34,231 nt of DNA from Thalassocella blandensis (GTDB lineage: Bacteria > Pseudomonadota > Gammaproteobacteria > Pseudomonadales > Cellvibrionaceae), in contig CAMCXE010000013.1 of assembly GCA_945882995.1 (NCBI GenBank), forward strand, positions 1 through 34,231, read 5' to 3'. Shown here piece after piece: positions 8,355 to 21,107 of the stretch. The notes under the pieces were generated by a model. That model was not told where the DNA came from. It worked only from the letters and a program-made list of their open reading frames with translations, and did not search any database. A program made the position numbers and the translations under genes. The first letter of the stretch is position 1. Every line of letters begins with the position of its first letter.

Positions 8355-9076
8355 AACCCTAACTCCTGATGCCGCCGCAGAATTTGCTCGGCAAGCCAAA
8401 GATCCTCCGGTTGTGTAATTTTAATGTTGTCCCGCCGGTCGACCACAAGTCGAGGCTGATAACCCAAGCGCTCCACAGCCGAAGCCTCGTCCGTCAATTG
8501 AGCTCCCGCCTCCAGCCCAGTACGCAAGGCGCGGGATAGGAGGCCCAACGGAAACAGCTGAGGAGTATGGGCCAGCCATAATTGCCGACGATCCTGCGTA
8601 TGCTCGATACGAGCAGCATTCACCACGGGCTCGGCCGCGTATTTGAGCGTGTCGGCAACGGGGACTGCCAATATGCCACCCGCCACACTGTTGCCAACCT
8701 CGTCCAGCAGCTGCCGAATGGCCGTTTGAGTAACGCAAGGACGGGCCGCGTCGTGTACCAGCACCTGCGCGTTTTCGGCTAGCTTAAGGGTATGGCGCAT
8801 GAACTCCAGCCCAGACAGCACCGAATCCGCACGCTCTTCGCCCCCAGTGACAACGTGAATGTTGGGATGCTGCGCAATAGGCAAAGAGGCAAACCGCTCA
8901 TCCCCTGGAGCCAACACCACCACTATGCCAACCAAGCCCGGGGTGGCCAACAGCTGCTGCAGGGTGACGGCCAACACAGTGCCCCACCCTAATGACAAAT
9001 ACTGCTTGGGCACAGCCGAGCCCATGCGCGAACCGACACCCGCCGCAGGTACCAAGGCCCACAGCTCAGCGCTCAT
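8351..9076 (-). CDS. ispD: 2-C-methyl-D-erythritol 4-phosphate cytidylyltransferase
   Basis: Third step of the MEP pathway: joins CTP and methylerythritol 4-phosphate to give CDP-methylerythritol. 241 aa, normal length. The N-terminal nucleotide-binding loop [18 protein letters not shown] carries the catalytic Arg and Lys. VHDAARPCV binds metal/CTP, and the C-terminal half has [14 protein letters not shown]. The start is ATG at 9076 (MSAELWAL), inside the last codons of ftsB (11 nt overlap). A longer in-frame extension upstream lies wholly over ftsB and is not homologous. ispD and ispF, separate genes here, are fused in some other bacteria. Confidence 0.97.
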   Translation of the reverse strand: MSAELWALVPAAGVGSRMGSAVPKQYLSLGWGTVLAVTLQQLLATPGLVGIVVVLAPGDERFASLPIAQHPNIHVVTGGEERADSVLSGLEFMRHTLKLAENAQVLVHDAARPCVTQTAIRQLLDEVGNSVAGGILAVPVADTLKYAAEPVVNAARIEHTQDRRQLWLAHTPQLFPLGLLSRALRTGLEAGAQLTDEASAVERLGYQPRLVVDRRDNIKITQPEDLWLAEQILRRHQELGL

Positions 9077-9353
9077 GTTTTTGCTCTTTGAGAAACAAAA
9101 AAAATGTCTCGCCCTCTTTGACCATGCCCATGTTCGATCGAGCACGCTCTTCGAGCGTGGCGTCGCCATTTTTCAAGGAATCCACTTCTGCGCTCAAGAT
9201 ACGATTGCGCTCCCTTAAGGCAGTATTTTCTTTCTGCTGCTTGGCCATTTGCTGATTAAGCTTGGCCACATCCAAATAGCTGCCCTCGGCAATCCAAAAA
9301 CGGTATTGCAGAAATAACAGCACAGCGAAGAGAGCGAACAGCAGATATTTCAT
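9066..9353 (-). CDS. ftsB: Cell division protein FtsB
   Basis: 95 aa bitopic inner-membrane divisome protein that bridges FtsL and FtsQ. One N-terminal membrane helix (YLLFALFAVLLFLQYRFWI, about 3-21) is followed by a periplasmic coiled coil (about 28-62, with LNQQMAKQQKENTALRERN heptads). The short conserved tail EERARSNMGMVKEGETFF, shared with Pseudomonas and E. coli FtsB, comes next. It lies between eno and ispD as in Pseudomonas and overlaps ispD by 11 nt. A terminator-like hairpin separates it from eno, so its level may be set by read-through. Confidence 0.95.
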   Translation of the reverse strand: MKYLLFALFAVLLFLQYRFWIAEGSYLDVAKLNQQMAKQQKENTALRERNRILSAEVDSLKNGDATLEERARSNMGMVKEGETFFLFLKEQKHER

Positions 9354-9401
9354 GGAGAACTCGAGTGGAGTTTGTTGCTCAGCTACGGAACAACCAAAAA
9401 C

Positions 9402-9427
9402 AAAAAAGCCGACACAGGGCCGGCCTT
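9402..9427 (-). terminator. Terminator or attenuator between eno and ftsB
   Basis: Read on minus: GCCGGC, 5 nt loop, GTCGGC (stem with one G-U pair), then TTTTTTG. It lies 20 nt after the eno stop. Because ftsB-ispD-ispF follow on the same strand within 50 nt, it probably lets most eno transcripts end and some pass. Confidence 0.7.
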
Positions 9428-9446
9428 TAGCTTACGTAATACCCGC

Positions 9447-10789
<1,343 letters not shown>

Positions 10790-10806
10790 ACCGTTAAAAA
10801 AGTAAA

Positions 10807-13626
<2,820 letters not shown>

Positions 13627-14106
13627 CTAGGGCGCCACAAACTTCGCATCGACAATCTTGTTATGCTGGCCTTTGTTCGCGACAAACGCATTTAGCACAA
13701 TGCCGCAGGCCACGTTAACATTCAGTGATGCCCCCGAACCAAACTGGGGGATATACACGCAATAGTCGCACTGAGCGATGATTTCCGCCTGAATACCACT
13801 GGTTTCATTACCCAAAATAAATACTGAATCTCGGGAAAATACATGCGTGTTGATGGAGCGGAAACTCTCGCCAATCTCCACCCCAATAAATTCGTAATTT
13901 AGCTTGGCATAAAAATCGAAAGCCTCATGCATCTTATAAAAATGCCTGAACTGCGTATCCAATTTGGTATTTTGATTGCCATGCGTGGAAAACCCTTTTC
14001 TACCGACCACGCAAACTTCCTCCACACCAAATACATTGGCGGTGCGAATTAAATTACCAAAATTCTTATTTTTCTGAATATTGAACAACAGTAGAACAAA
14101 TTTCAT
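13627..14106 (-). CDS. SpoU/TrmH-family RNA 2'-O-methyltransferase
   Basis: 159 aa trefoil-knot (SPOUT) methyltransferase that would transfer a methyl group from S-adenosylmethionine to a ribose in tRNA or rRNA; the target nucleotide cannot be told from sequence. The three SpoU motifs are present: NFGNLIRTANVFGV with the catalytic Arg (about 15-28), FILGNETSGI (about 97-106), and IPQFGSGASLNVNVACGIVL (about 118-137). It lacks an extra N-terminal substrate-binding domain, like TrmL-type enzymes. It is AT-richer than its neighbours and stands alone between two gene-poor stretches, which suggests acquisition. The start is uncertain: neither ATG 14106 nor ATG 14127 has a ribosome site; I prefer 14106 because the fold begins at MKFVLLLFN. 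Confidence 0.85.
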   Translation of the reverse strand: MKFVLLLFNIQKNKNFGNLIRTANVFGVEEVCVVGRKGFSTHGNQNTKLDTQFRHFYKMHEAFDFYAKLNYEFIGVEIGESFRSINTHVFSRDSVFILGNETSGIQAEIIAQCDYCVYIPQFGSGASLNVNVACGIVLNAFVANKGQHNKIVDAKFVAP

Positions 14107-15001
14107 AGACGGGTTAAAACTCGGCATGCATTTATGTGTACGGTCTTGCGTCCGCAGCTAAGGGTCATCGGGGAAATATACCACACTCAGACCCAACCAC
14201 CGGCAGCAATCTCACCAAGACACAACCGACACGCCACCCATCTGGGCCGACTATAGGGCACCTCCGGAAATTTAATTTTTGCGATGATCGCAAGGCGTTA
14301 GCGCGAAAAATGAATTTCCGGAGATGCCCTATATTTAGGCGCACAGCTTGTCATACCACACCGACAGCCACGACATCGCCGCATGAGCAACCAATGCCCC
14401 ACCCTTGCGAAGTGCATACAAAATTAGGTGTCAACGGCAATGACGAAACACAACACGAAAATTACAACCGTACAAACGCGGTTAAATTGCCAAAGCCTGA
14501 GCAACACTTGCCTGTGTAACTTTTTCCCACTTTAGGAATCCATTAATTGCAGCTGCATTACACGAGCGCCGCAGGGCTCACATGTTTTTACTACGCCGGA
14601 CAATTTATCGCACTAATCACATGTAGATATACACCTAGCGACACCGCTCGTAAAATGTATCACTTGCACTGACACAGTGTTATTACACCGATGATTACCG
14701 TGAAATTAGTGCTACCCAAGACGTCCGCACACCAGTCAAACTCTTTTTCACTCAACTCAAATCGCACGTTTAGAAAATCCGAATCCCAGACTACAGCGCT
14801 CAGCAGAGTTCGGCTGGCGCCACCGACTTGAAATCATCGCATTTGTGAAAACACTGAATATCTACCGCGACCTAACTTGCGACTCCGCTGAGGGACGTGT
14901 AGTTATCGCGACACAAATTGACTGCCGCCGAAATGGCGACATACTTGTATGAATGCTCGCACCAGCAGTCTTGACCGGTTCAAGCCGTCTTCGGGGGTAA
15001 C
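14107..15001. other. Gene-poor region of about 0.9 kb
   Basis: 895 bp between two divergently read genes. Apart from the TA-flanked palindromic element at 14252-14333 I see no supported gene. The plus-strand ORF at 14136-14519 runs through that element, has no ribosome site and has an unlikely composition (rich in Thr, His, Pro), so it is probably not real. 14340-14860 is AT-richer and resembles decayed sequence. The last bases before 15002 carry GGGGGTAAC, the ribosome site of the TPR gene. No tRNA was recognised. Confidence 0.55.
14252..14333. mobile_element. TA-flanked 78 bp palindromic MITE-like element
   Basis: Element 14254-14331 with 30 bp inverted arms matching at 26 of 30 positions. 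The left arm begins TAGGGCACCTCCGGAAATT and the right arm's complement begins TAGGGCATCTCCGGAAATT. The dinucleotide TA flanks both ends (14252-14253 and 14332-14333), consistent with a TA target duplication as made by IS630/Tc1- or some IS5-type transposases. The centre (GCGATGATCGC and GCGTTAGCGC) has further small palindromes. It has no coding capacity and is unrelated to the TTAA-flanked family at 1 and 21584. Confidence 0.75.
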
Positions 15002-16273
15002 ATGAAGCAGTGCTATGACAGAAACAGATCCTGTGGGAGCATTCGCGCCCATCAACACCAATCGGCGCAGGCTGTGCATAACAGTGAGTCACACACGTTG
15101 CCTATTGTTTCGCTAGCGCTGCAGTTGCTTCGAATGCTGGCACTCAAAACAGGGCTGCTGTGTTGTGCATTGCACGGCGCCACTGCGTTGGCGGCGTCGA
15201 CTTCCGATCTACCCAGCCCCCCTGAGAGTGAAAAAGCCCCGCAAATTATCGCATCATCGGCAAACGCAGCGGACCTTAAGGCCTTTTTGGAAATTAGCCC
15301 AGAATTACGCTCCATTCTTGACTCAAAAATAGCGACCATTCACAGCAAGTCCGCCCGAGTAGTAGCGCTGCACGAACTGTTTTACAACCCTAAATTTTTT
15401 GGCATCCACTACGATAATTCCTTCACAAAAACAGCACAACAAGCGTTGGATACCCGCGCCGGCAACTGCCTGTCATTGTCAGCACTCTTTGTTTCAGCGG
15501 CGCGTTATGTCAACCTGAACGCACATTTTCAGCAGGTGCAACTGCCGGCGCAGTGGGATGACAATCCAAATTTCAATGTTTATTTGGCGCACGTAAATGT
15601 CCTGGTAATGATTCCCGGAGGCAATGCCACCGTGGAATTTTTGGACACCTATACAGCGGCACAAACCAGCAAATTTGCCTCACGAAAAATAAGCGACAAT
15701 GAGGCGCTAGCGCGCTATTACAGCAATCGCGGCGCTGAACTTCTGGGGCACAAGCAGGTGGAATTGGCATTGCCATTGCTGCGCCTTGCGGTGGATACCT
15801 ATCCAAAACTGGCCGATGTTTGGGTGAATTTGGGCGTCGCTTACAAGATGCGCAAAGACGACCAAATGGCGGAAGACGCCTATTTAAAAGCACAAAAAAT
15901 TGACCCCAAAAATTTGTCGGCCAGCACTAATCTGTTTGCGCTCTATAGCGAGCGTGGCGAAAGCCACAAGGCAGATCTGCTAGCGACAAAAATACGCCAG
16001 CACCAACTAAAAAACCCCTATTACCAAATTAAACTGGGCGAGGACCAAATGGCCGCGCAGGACTACGCCCAAGCCTTGGCTCATTTCAACAAGGCAATAA
16101 AAATTCAACCCGAAATGGCGGACTTTTATAAACGACAGGCAGAGGCCTATACCAAGTTAGGTCGCTCACAACAAAGCGCTGAGGCGCTGGAGAAATCACT
16201 GGCGGTAGCTCGCAAACCCGCAGATAGGGCTCAGACCAGCAGCGGCACTGGGGGAATTCTCGCCAAGTTTTAG
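15002..16273 (+). CDS. Transglutaminase-like protein with TPR repeats
   Basis: 423 aa. A hydrophobic export-signal-like segment (LALKTGLLCCALHGATALAA) lies unusually far in, at about 46-65, after a basic 44-residue extension. A transglutaminase/papain-like core follows at about 85-220, with a plausible triad: Cys156 in RAGNCLSLSALF, His197 in VYLAHVNV, Asp215 in VEFLDT. About four tetratricopeptide repeats span 240-405 (RYYSNRGAELL, WVNLGVAYKMRKDDQMAEDAY, and others). It is probably a periplasmic or lipid-anchored protein that binds other proteins through the TPRs; whether it cuts or crosslinks is unknown. Start: ATG 15002 has a strong GGGGGTAAC site. ATG 15134 would give a normal signal peptide but has no ribosome site. 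It is convergent with the LRR protease gene. Confidence 0.8.
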   Translation: MKQCYDRNRSCGSIRAHQHQSAQAVHNSESHTLPIVSLALQLLRMLALKTGLLCCALHGATALAASTSDLPSPPESEKAPQIIASSANAADLKAFLEISPELRSILDSKIATIHSKSARVVALHELFYNPKFFGIHYDNSFTKTAQQALDTRAGNCLSLSALFVSAARYVNLNAHFQQVQLPAQWDDNPNFNVYLAHVNVLVMIPGGNATVEFLDTYTAAQTSKFASRKISDNEALARYYSNRGAELLGHKQVELALPLLRLAVDTYPKLADVWVNLGVAYKMRKDDQMAEDAYLKAQKIDPKNLSASTNLFALYSERGESHKADLLATKIRQHQLKNPYYQIKLGEDQMAAQDYAQALAHFNKAIKIQPEMADFYKRQAEAYTKLGRSQQSAEALEKSLAVARKPADRAQTSSGTGGILAKF

Positions 16274-16316
16274 GCGAAGATAACTCAACGGGTGCACCCA
16301 GAAAGCATCGCCTAAA
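16269..16316. terminator. Inverted repeat in convergent gap
   Basis: TTTAGGCGA at 16269-16277 pairs perfectly with TCGCCTAAA at 16308-16316, with an inner palindrome GGGTGCACCC at 16290-16299. It includes the TAG stop of the TPR gene and lies between two convergent genes. There are only three T at the stem end, so its role as a terminator is likely by position rather than by form. Confidence 0.45.
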
Positions 16317-16380
16317 CAGCATCAAATTACGCATGACACAGCAGTAACGACCCAGCAGGCCCCTCACCAACCGCTGCCGC

Positions 16381-19170
16381 TCAGGGATAAGTTTGCGTGA
16401 GCACCAACTTTTCTCTGTGGAATATTTCCACCTTGGCCACGGCCACAAACACTGTGCTGGCAACAAAATAGACCGGACTCATAACGTCCGGGTGATCGAG
16501 CTGTAAAAGCTGTAAATCCGTGTGTAGCTGCTGCCCATCTGTTGCGGTGACGGTCATGTGATAGTCGCTTTTTTGGCCACCAATTTCAGGAGCCTGCTGC
16601 GCAGGGCTGACGCGCCTCAGGCTAACCACGCCATCCGGATCTATACGTCCACTGATATAAAGACTCTGTAACAAAGGCGCCGCGGCTGCATTGCCAGAAG
16701 CAGCAAACGCAGTGGCAAACGCCATTGGCGGGTGCGCCTTTAAATAGGTTTGCACGCGGCCATAGCTGAAATCGGAAACATGCTGCGGATAACAGTAGCT
16801 CATCACATCTGATGTGCCTGCGGGCGAAATTAGCGTATTCAAGCTGTAATTAATACCCACACTGCCAATAGTGTTGGTGGCGTAGGGATAATCCCATTGC
16901 AAGCCGCTGGGGTGACCACAGTCAACGTGATATAGGCCGAACATATGCCCCAGCTCGTGCGCCATGGTGGTGCCGTTGGGATCGCTGAGTCGATCAATGC
17001 CCACCCCCACACGCCGACCAACATAGGCGATACCGCCCACTTCAAAATTGGGCGCCGACACATTAACAACGCCGTAGTAGATTGCAGGGTCATTCTCTTG
17101 CGCTTGCAAATCAGCCAGTTGCGCCAAAGCATCATCCGGTGAGGTAAAGCTCATGTCCAGTGGACTGTGCGTGCGCACTACCACTTTCGCTAGGGGCCAA
17201 ATGGTTTTGAGATTGCGCTCTACAGCCGCTGCAGTGGGTAGGCTCGGCGTTAAACCACCAGAGGTAATGGGTACCAAGGTGACATAGAGTGTGGTGCTGG
17301 CGCCAACTTTAGGCGCCAGCGTTTTACTGACGCCGTTGGCCAGATTGATTTGCACACTGAGGCCTGGCTGCACCCATGCCGCCGGCACTACGGCTGAGTA
17401 GCTGCGATCTAGCCGCTGAAATTCCAACAAACTGGGCAAGCGGCTGGGTTTAGCTAGGGCAAGGGTTTGGCTTTGCCCATTCAAGCGCAGAGTAAGGGTG
17501 CCACTGGGTACAATGGTGGGCTGGCTGACAATCACATGGATACGCAATAAGGCTTCTCGGCTAGCCACTAGCAGTGGGTTGCTTTTCACCACGCTCTGGC
17601 CCCAATCCATGCTCTCGATATAGAAGGTTGGCAGCGAGCCCGCCTCCGCGCTACGCACAATGTCTAACCGCTTCACCCAGCGCCCGCCCAAGCCATCTTC
17701 GAAGACCATGTTTTTGCCTGTGTCCACGAGCTGGCTGTCGTACATCAGACCAGAGTTCAGCCCGCAGTTCTCAATCCGTACCAAAGGCTCCGCCGGCAAT
17801 TGCAAAGTGAGATCGCCGTGTAATTCACAGCGACATGGCGCTCCATAGGGAGCAGCTGGCGTGATACTCCAGTTAACGTCCAGTAGGCTGCTGGTAGTTT
17901 GTTGCGCTTTCAGTTGCAGGCTTGCATTGGCAAGGGTATCCGCACAATTTTGTCGCCGTTGCCCCGCATCCGTGAAATCCACCTGCACGCCTCTACTACG
18001 CAGATTGGCCATGTCCAATAAGGGTCGAGAGTACCCCTGAGTGTTCAAACACAGCGCATCGCCACCGCCCAAGCTCACCGTACTGGCCGCCTGAAGGCCG
18101 GTGCTGAGCAGCGGGGCAAGATCATTGACGAACGTATCGCTTAAGGAAAGATAGCGCAGGCCACCCGCCCCTTCTAAAAATGCCAAGGAAGCAACCGATG
18201 AGCGATCGAAACTTAACGACTCCAGCGATAATCTCGCCAATGCGGATAAGTCGCTAAGCGGATTGCGGCTAAGATCGAGGTATTTCAAACCCGTTAGGCC
18301 GTGCAGCGGCGCAACATCGGCTATTTGATTGCCCGCCAACACGAGGCGCTGCAAATTCTTAGCCCCCTCCAAACCGACTAGGCTCAGGATATTGCGGTTG
18401 CTGGCATCCAGCTGCTGCAGACTAGCCAAATGCCCGGGGCCAACCGGACTATCCGCCGCCACGCCCAAGGCACTGCGAATACTGGCCTTAAGGTTCACAT
18501 CAGGAATATCCACGTCACCCGCGAAGGTGAAATTCACTTGCAATGTGCAAGGGGTTAACAGGGGTGCGGTAACAAAGCGGTTACCCGTCAGCTCCCCAGG
18601 GCAACCGGTGAGGAGAGAAACGTTATAATCCAGCAGGGGGTTAACCACAAACTCTACACTGGCACCCGGTGCCACCAGCTGTAGCGCAGGCTCAACACTA
18701 CCGCCGGTGCCTGCCAGCGCCGATATTCGCAGTGCTGCCATCCTACTGGAGCTGGTAGTTGAAGACGTCGACGAAGAAGAAGACCCAGCGCCAACACTCG
18801 AGCTTGTGGAAGAGCTGGACGAATTACCCGCGGCACCGCTGCTACTGGATGAGGAGCTGTTTGAGCCAGATGAAGAAATGCTCGAACTCGAAGGCAGACT
18901 GTCCGATGAAGGACTCCCGGATGAAGTGCTCGTTGAATTAGAGGCAGAACTGGAAGAGTTGGAAGTACTGGAAGAGTTGGAAGTACTGGAAGAGTTGGAA
19001 GAGCTGGAAGAGCTGCAAGAGCTGGACGAACTTGAAGAGCTGGAAGAACTGGAAGATCCAAGGATCGAGCCGCTAGAACTAGCCCCAGACGTTGACGAGT
19101 CCAGCGATTTACCACCGCACCCAGCCAATAAGACCAGCATTAAACCGCCGAGACAAAGCTTTTTTAACAC
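16381..19170 (-). CDS. Poly-Ser LRR lipoprotein with metzincin zinc protease domain
   Basis: 929 aa predicted surface lipoprotein. The signal ends in a perfect lipobox LLAGC (Cys18). A Ser/Asn/Thr linker of about 135 residues (20-155) follows, then a bacterial-repeat beta domain (GTGGSVEP...LLTGCPGELTG, about 160-225). Internalin-like leucine-rich repeats come next (about 245-375: LVLAGNQIADVAPLHGLTGLKYLDLS). A long region with no recognised domain precedes the metzincin motif HELGHMFGLYH (His738, Glu739, His742, His748), with a likely Met-turn at SDVMSY (Met790). The three His bind zinc and Glu is the catalytic base, so this should be an active secreted peptidase; the substrate is unknown. 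Start: GTG at 19170 with GGGGA 7 nt upstream, placing the signal peptide at the N-terminus; a GTG 13 codons earlier is unlikely. Confidence 0.88.
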   Translation of the reverse strand: MLKKLCLGGLMLVLLAGCGGKSLDSSTSGASSSGSILGSSSSSSSSSSSSSCSSSSSSNSSSTSNSSSTSNSSSSASNSTSTSSGSPSSDSLPSSSSISSSGSNSSSSSSSGAAGNSSSSSTSSSVGAGSSSSSTSSTTSSSRMAALRISALAGTGGSVEPALQLVAPGASVEFVVNPLLDYNVSLLTGCPGELTGNRFVTAPLLTPCTLQVNFTFAGDVDIPDVNLKASIRSALGVAADSPVGPGHLASLQQLDASNRNILSLVGLEGAKNLQRLVLAGNQIADVAPLHGLTGLKYLDLSRNPLSDLSALARLSLESLSFDRSSVASLAFLEGAGGLRYLSLSDTFVNDLAPLLSTGLQAASTVSLGGGDALCLNTQGYSRPLLDMANLRSRGVQVDFTDAGQRRQNCADTLANASLQLKAQQTTSSLLDVNWSITPAAPYGAPCRCELHGDLTLQLPAEPLVRIENCGLNSGLMYDSQLVDTGKNMVFEDGLGGRWVKRLDIVRSAEAGSLPTFYIESMDWGQSVVKSNPLLVASREALLRIHVIVSQPTIVPSGTLTLRLNGQSQTLALAKPSRLPSLLEFQRLDRSYSAVVPAAWVQPGLSVQINLANGVSKTLAPKVGASTTLYVTLVPITSGGLTPSLPTAAAVERNLKTIWPLAKVVVRTHSPLDMSFTSPDDALAQLADLQAQENDPAIYYGVVNVSAPNFEVGGIAYVGRRVGVGIDRLSDPNGTTMAHELGHMFGLYHVDCGHPSGLQWDYPYATNTIGSVGINYSLNTLISPAGTSDVMSYCYPQHVSDFSYGRVQTYLKAHPPMAFATAFAASGNAAAAPLLQSLYISGRIDPDGVVSLRRVSPAQQAPEIGGQKSDYHMTVTATDGQQLHTDLQLLQLDHPDVMSPVYFVASTVFVAVAKVEIFHREKLVLTQTYP
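18953..18988. repeat. 18 bp tandem repeat in poly-Ser linker
   Basis: Two exact copies of GAAGAGTTGGAAGTACTG, followed by degenerate GAAGAGCTG units to about 19060. It encodes Ser/Thr/Asn on minus, and the unit keeps frame. On plus it creates a long Glu/Leu-rich ORF that is an artefact. Confidence 0.85.
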
Positions 19171-19343
19171 GCAAGATTCCCCATTTTTGCCCCTGCGGAA
19201 CCAAGGCACACAACATCAAAACTTAAACTTAACCCCTTTAAGTGGGCGAAGAATCCCCAGTTACACCAAGGATGCACGTTTATATGTTACCCCCCTAGGT
19301 GTAGGCATACTGCCGACCAACCCACACTTTTACGCTTCTGGGC

Positions 19344-19371
19344 TGCGGCCCGCCCTGAAGCCAAGGCCGCA
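19344..19371. terminator. Hairpin after the LysE-family gene
   Basis: TGCGGCC at 19344-19350 and GGCCGCA at 19365-19371, a perfect 7 bp stem 21 nt past the stop codon of the exporter gene. No T run, so termination is only a guess. Confidence 0.35.
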
Positions 19372-19391
19372 CGATACCCTCCCGAATACGA

Positions 19392-20018
19392 CTAACTGCG
19401 CAAGCGAATCAGCTGATCCCAGGCGATACATGCCCCACCCAAAAACATCATCAAACCTAAACCGCGATTCAGCCACACCATGGCCAGACCACCGCTTAAC
19501 CGGCTTGTTACAAAATTCCCACCAAAGGCATATAGGCGCATCACCACAACATCAATGACCAAAAAACTCAGGGTCAAAACCGCAAACTGCACCACAAGCG
19601 CTTGTGCTGGGTCGATAAACTGAGGGAAGAGTGCGCCAAAATAGAGGATGCCTTTGGGGTTGCTAACCGCAACGGCCAGGCCCCGCCTAAAGGCATAGCC
19701 GCCGGAGGGCGATGGGGCCTGCGGGCTGAATAATGCCTGTTGAACGCCAATTTGCCAGGCCAAGTAAATTAAATAGAACGCCCCCAGCAACCCCAAAACA
19801 GCAAAGGCCTCCGGCCAAAAATGCACCAAAGCACCCACGCCCATTGCCGACAACAGCATCAAGAGCACATTACCCAGCGAAGCGCCGAGCATACCCAGCG
19901 CCTGCTCCCTCCCACCCAGATTAACCCCATTAACTAGACACATCAGCATTACTGGGCCGGGGCTCAGGCTCACGACGCTAGTCATGCCAGCAAAAAGCAA
20001 CCAGCTATCAAGACTCAA
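19392..20018 (-). CDS. LysE/RhtB-family amino acid exporter
   Basis: 208 aa inner-membrane protein with about six hydrophobic helices, the normal size for the LysE/RhtB superfamily that exports amino acids and small metabolites. The N-terminal SLSPGPVMLMCLVNGVNLGGREQALGMLGASLG is the family signature, and the mid-protein RRGLAVAVSNPKGILYFGALFPQFI is also typical. The substrate cannot be assigned. It is divergent from the DUF2167 gene (150 bp gap) and read toward the LRR protease gene, 221 bp away. The ATG at 20018 fits the expected N-terminus. Confidence 0.92.
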   Translation of the reverse strand: MSLDSWLLFAGMTSVVSLSPGPVMLMCLVNGVNLGGREQALGMLGASLGNVLLMLLSAMGVGALVHFWPEAFAVLGLLGAFYLIYLAWQIGVQQALFSPQAPSPSGGYAFRRGLAVAVSNPKGILYFGALFPQFIDPAQALVVQFAVLTLSFLVIDVVVMRLYAFGGNFVTSRLSGGLAMVWLNRGLGLMMFLGGACIAWDQLIRLRS

Positions 20019-20168
20019 GGCGCATCATCCACCGTCAAAATCGTCGCCCGTAAACCAACCCCTGGGGGCCAGATTGCCGCAATTTTTGCTCGAAAACCGC
20101 CAAGCGTTGCTGCTACCATGACGGCCAGATTGCTCGCACCCCGCACAGGCTTCGCTTTAGGATTTTTC

Positions 20169-21080
20169 ATGGCTATTGTCCGCCCACTCGTGTTGTTGCT
20201 GCTGCTATTACTGCCAAAGCCGATGCTGGCAGAGGAAATGGAAACCGCGGAGTCGGCGATGAACTCCGAATGGGCTGAAAATATCTGGCAGTCGTTAGAA
20301 CGCCAAACCGGCCAAATAAAGCTAGCGTCCGCACAAGCCACACTCAACATCGCAAATAACTTCTATTTTTTAAACGCCGCCGACGCCGAAAAAGTACTCG
20401 CTGAGGTTTGGAACACCCCTGTCGATCAGCCAATTTTGGGGATGATCTTGCCCGCCACTCAAACTCCCTTCGATAAAAACGTTTGGGCCATGGTAATTCG
20501 GTATGAAGCCGACGGCTATATTCCCGACGAAGATGCCGCCGACATAGGCTACGCTGACCTGTTAAGTGCCATGCAGGATGAAATTCAAGCTGGCAACACC
20601 GAGCGCCTTGAACAAGGGCGGGATCCCATCACATTAATCGGCTGGGCGGCACAGCCCCAATACGACACCAAACAGCACGCGCTGCACTGGGCAGAGGAGT
20701 TTCAATCTGGAGAGGACTCCCTGCACACGTTGAGTTACAACATTCGTGTTCTGGGCCGTAAAGGCGTGTTAGCACTAAGCGTTATTGCCGACATTGAACA
20801 ATTGCCAGCAATTGAAAGCCAGCTCAGCAGCATCATTGGGCTGGTGAGTTTTGATCCAGGCGCCACTTACGAAGAGTTCATCCCTGGCTCCGACAAAGTC
20901 GCCACCCAAGGACTTAGCGCTTTAGTAGTCGGCAACACCTCCACTCAAACAGGATTCGTAAAAACCACCCTGCTATTTTTTAAAAAGTTTGGAGTATGGC
21001 TGGTCGTTGGTTTAGGCCTATGCCTAGGCATGGTGTGGCACAAAAGCGGTAATCGCAGAAGCCAATTTAGCCGCACATAA
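20169..21080 (+). CDS. DUF2167 family membrane-anchored protein
   Basis: 303 aa. An N-terminal signal (IVRPLVLLLLLLLPKPMLA, about 3-21) leads to an extracytoplasmic domain with the DUF2167 pattern: GQIKLASAQATLNIANNFYFLNAADAEKVLAEVW, then LGMILP, GYIPDEDA and LIGWAAQPQYD. A C-terminal membrane helix (FGVWLVVGLGLCLGMVW, about 277-293) with a basic tail anchors it. The family's function is unknown. Start: ATG 20169 has TAGGA 6 nt upstream and puts the signal peptide at the N-terminus; an ATG 17 codons earlier is less likely. Confidence 0.88.
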   Translation: MAIVRPLVLLLLLLLPKPMLAEEMETAESAMNSEWAENIWQSLERQTGQIKLASAQATLNIANNFYFLNAADAEKVLAEVWNTPVDQPILGMILPATQTPFDKNVWAMVIRYEADGYIPDEDAADIGYADLLSAMQDEIQAGNTERLEQGRDPITLIGWAAQPQYDTKQHALHWAEEFQSGEDSLHTLSYNIRVLGRKGVLALSVIADIEQLPAIESQLSSIIGLVSFDPGATYEEFIPGSDKVATQGLSALVVGNTSTQTGFVKTTLLFFKKFGVWLVVGLGLCLGMVWHKSGNRRSQFSRT

Positions 21081-21107
21081 CCACAAGCCAATAAATCCCC
21101 TAACCCG

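Noticed and set aside
14136-14519. Plus-strand ORF of 127 codons
   Set aside because: It runs through the palindromic element, has no ribosome site and an unnatural composition.
18707-19558. Long plus-strand ORF (283 aa) very rich in Glu and Leu
   Set aside because: It is the complement of the poly-Ser linker of the LRR protease; low-complexity serine codons read backwards give Glu/Leu runs. It has no independent ribosome site.
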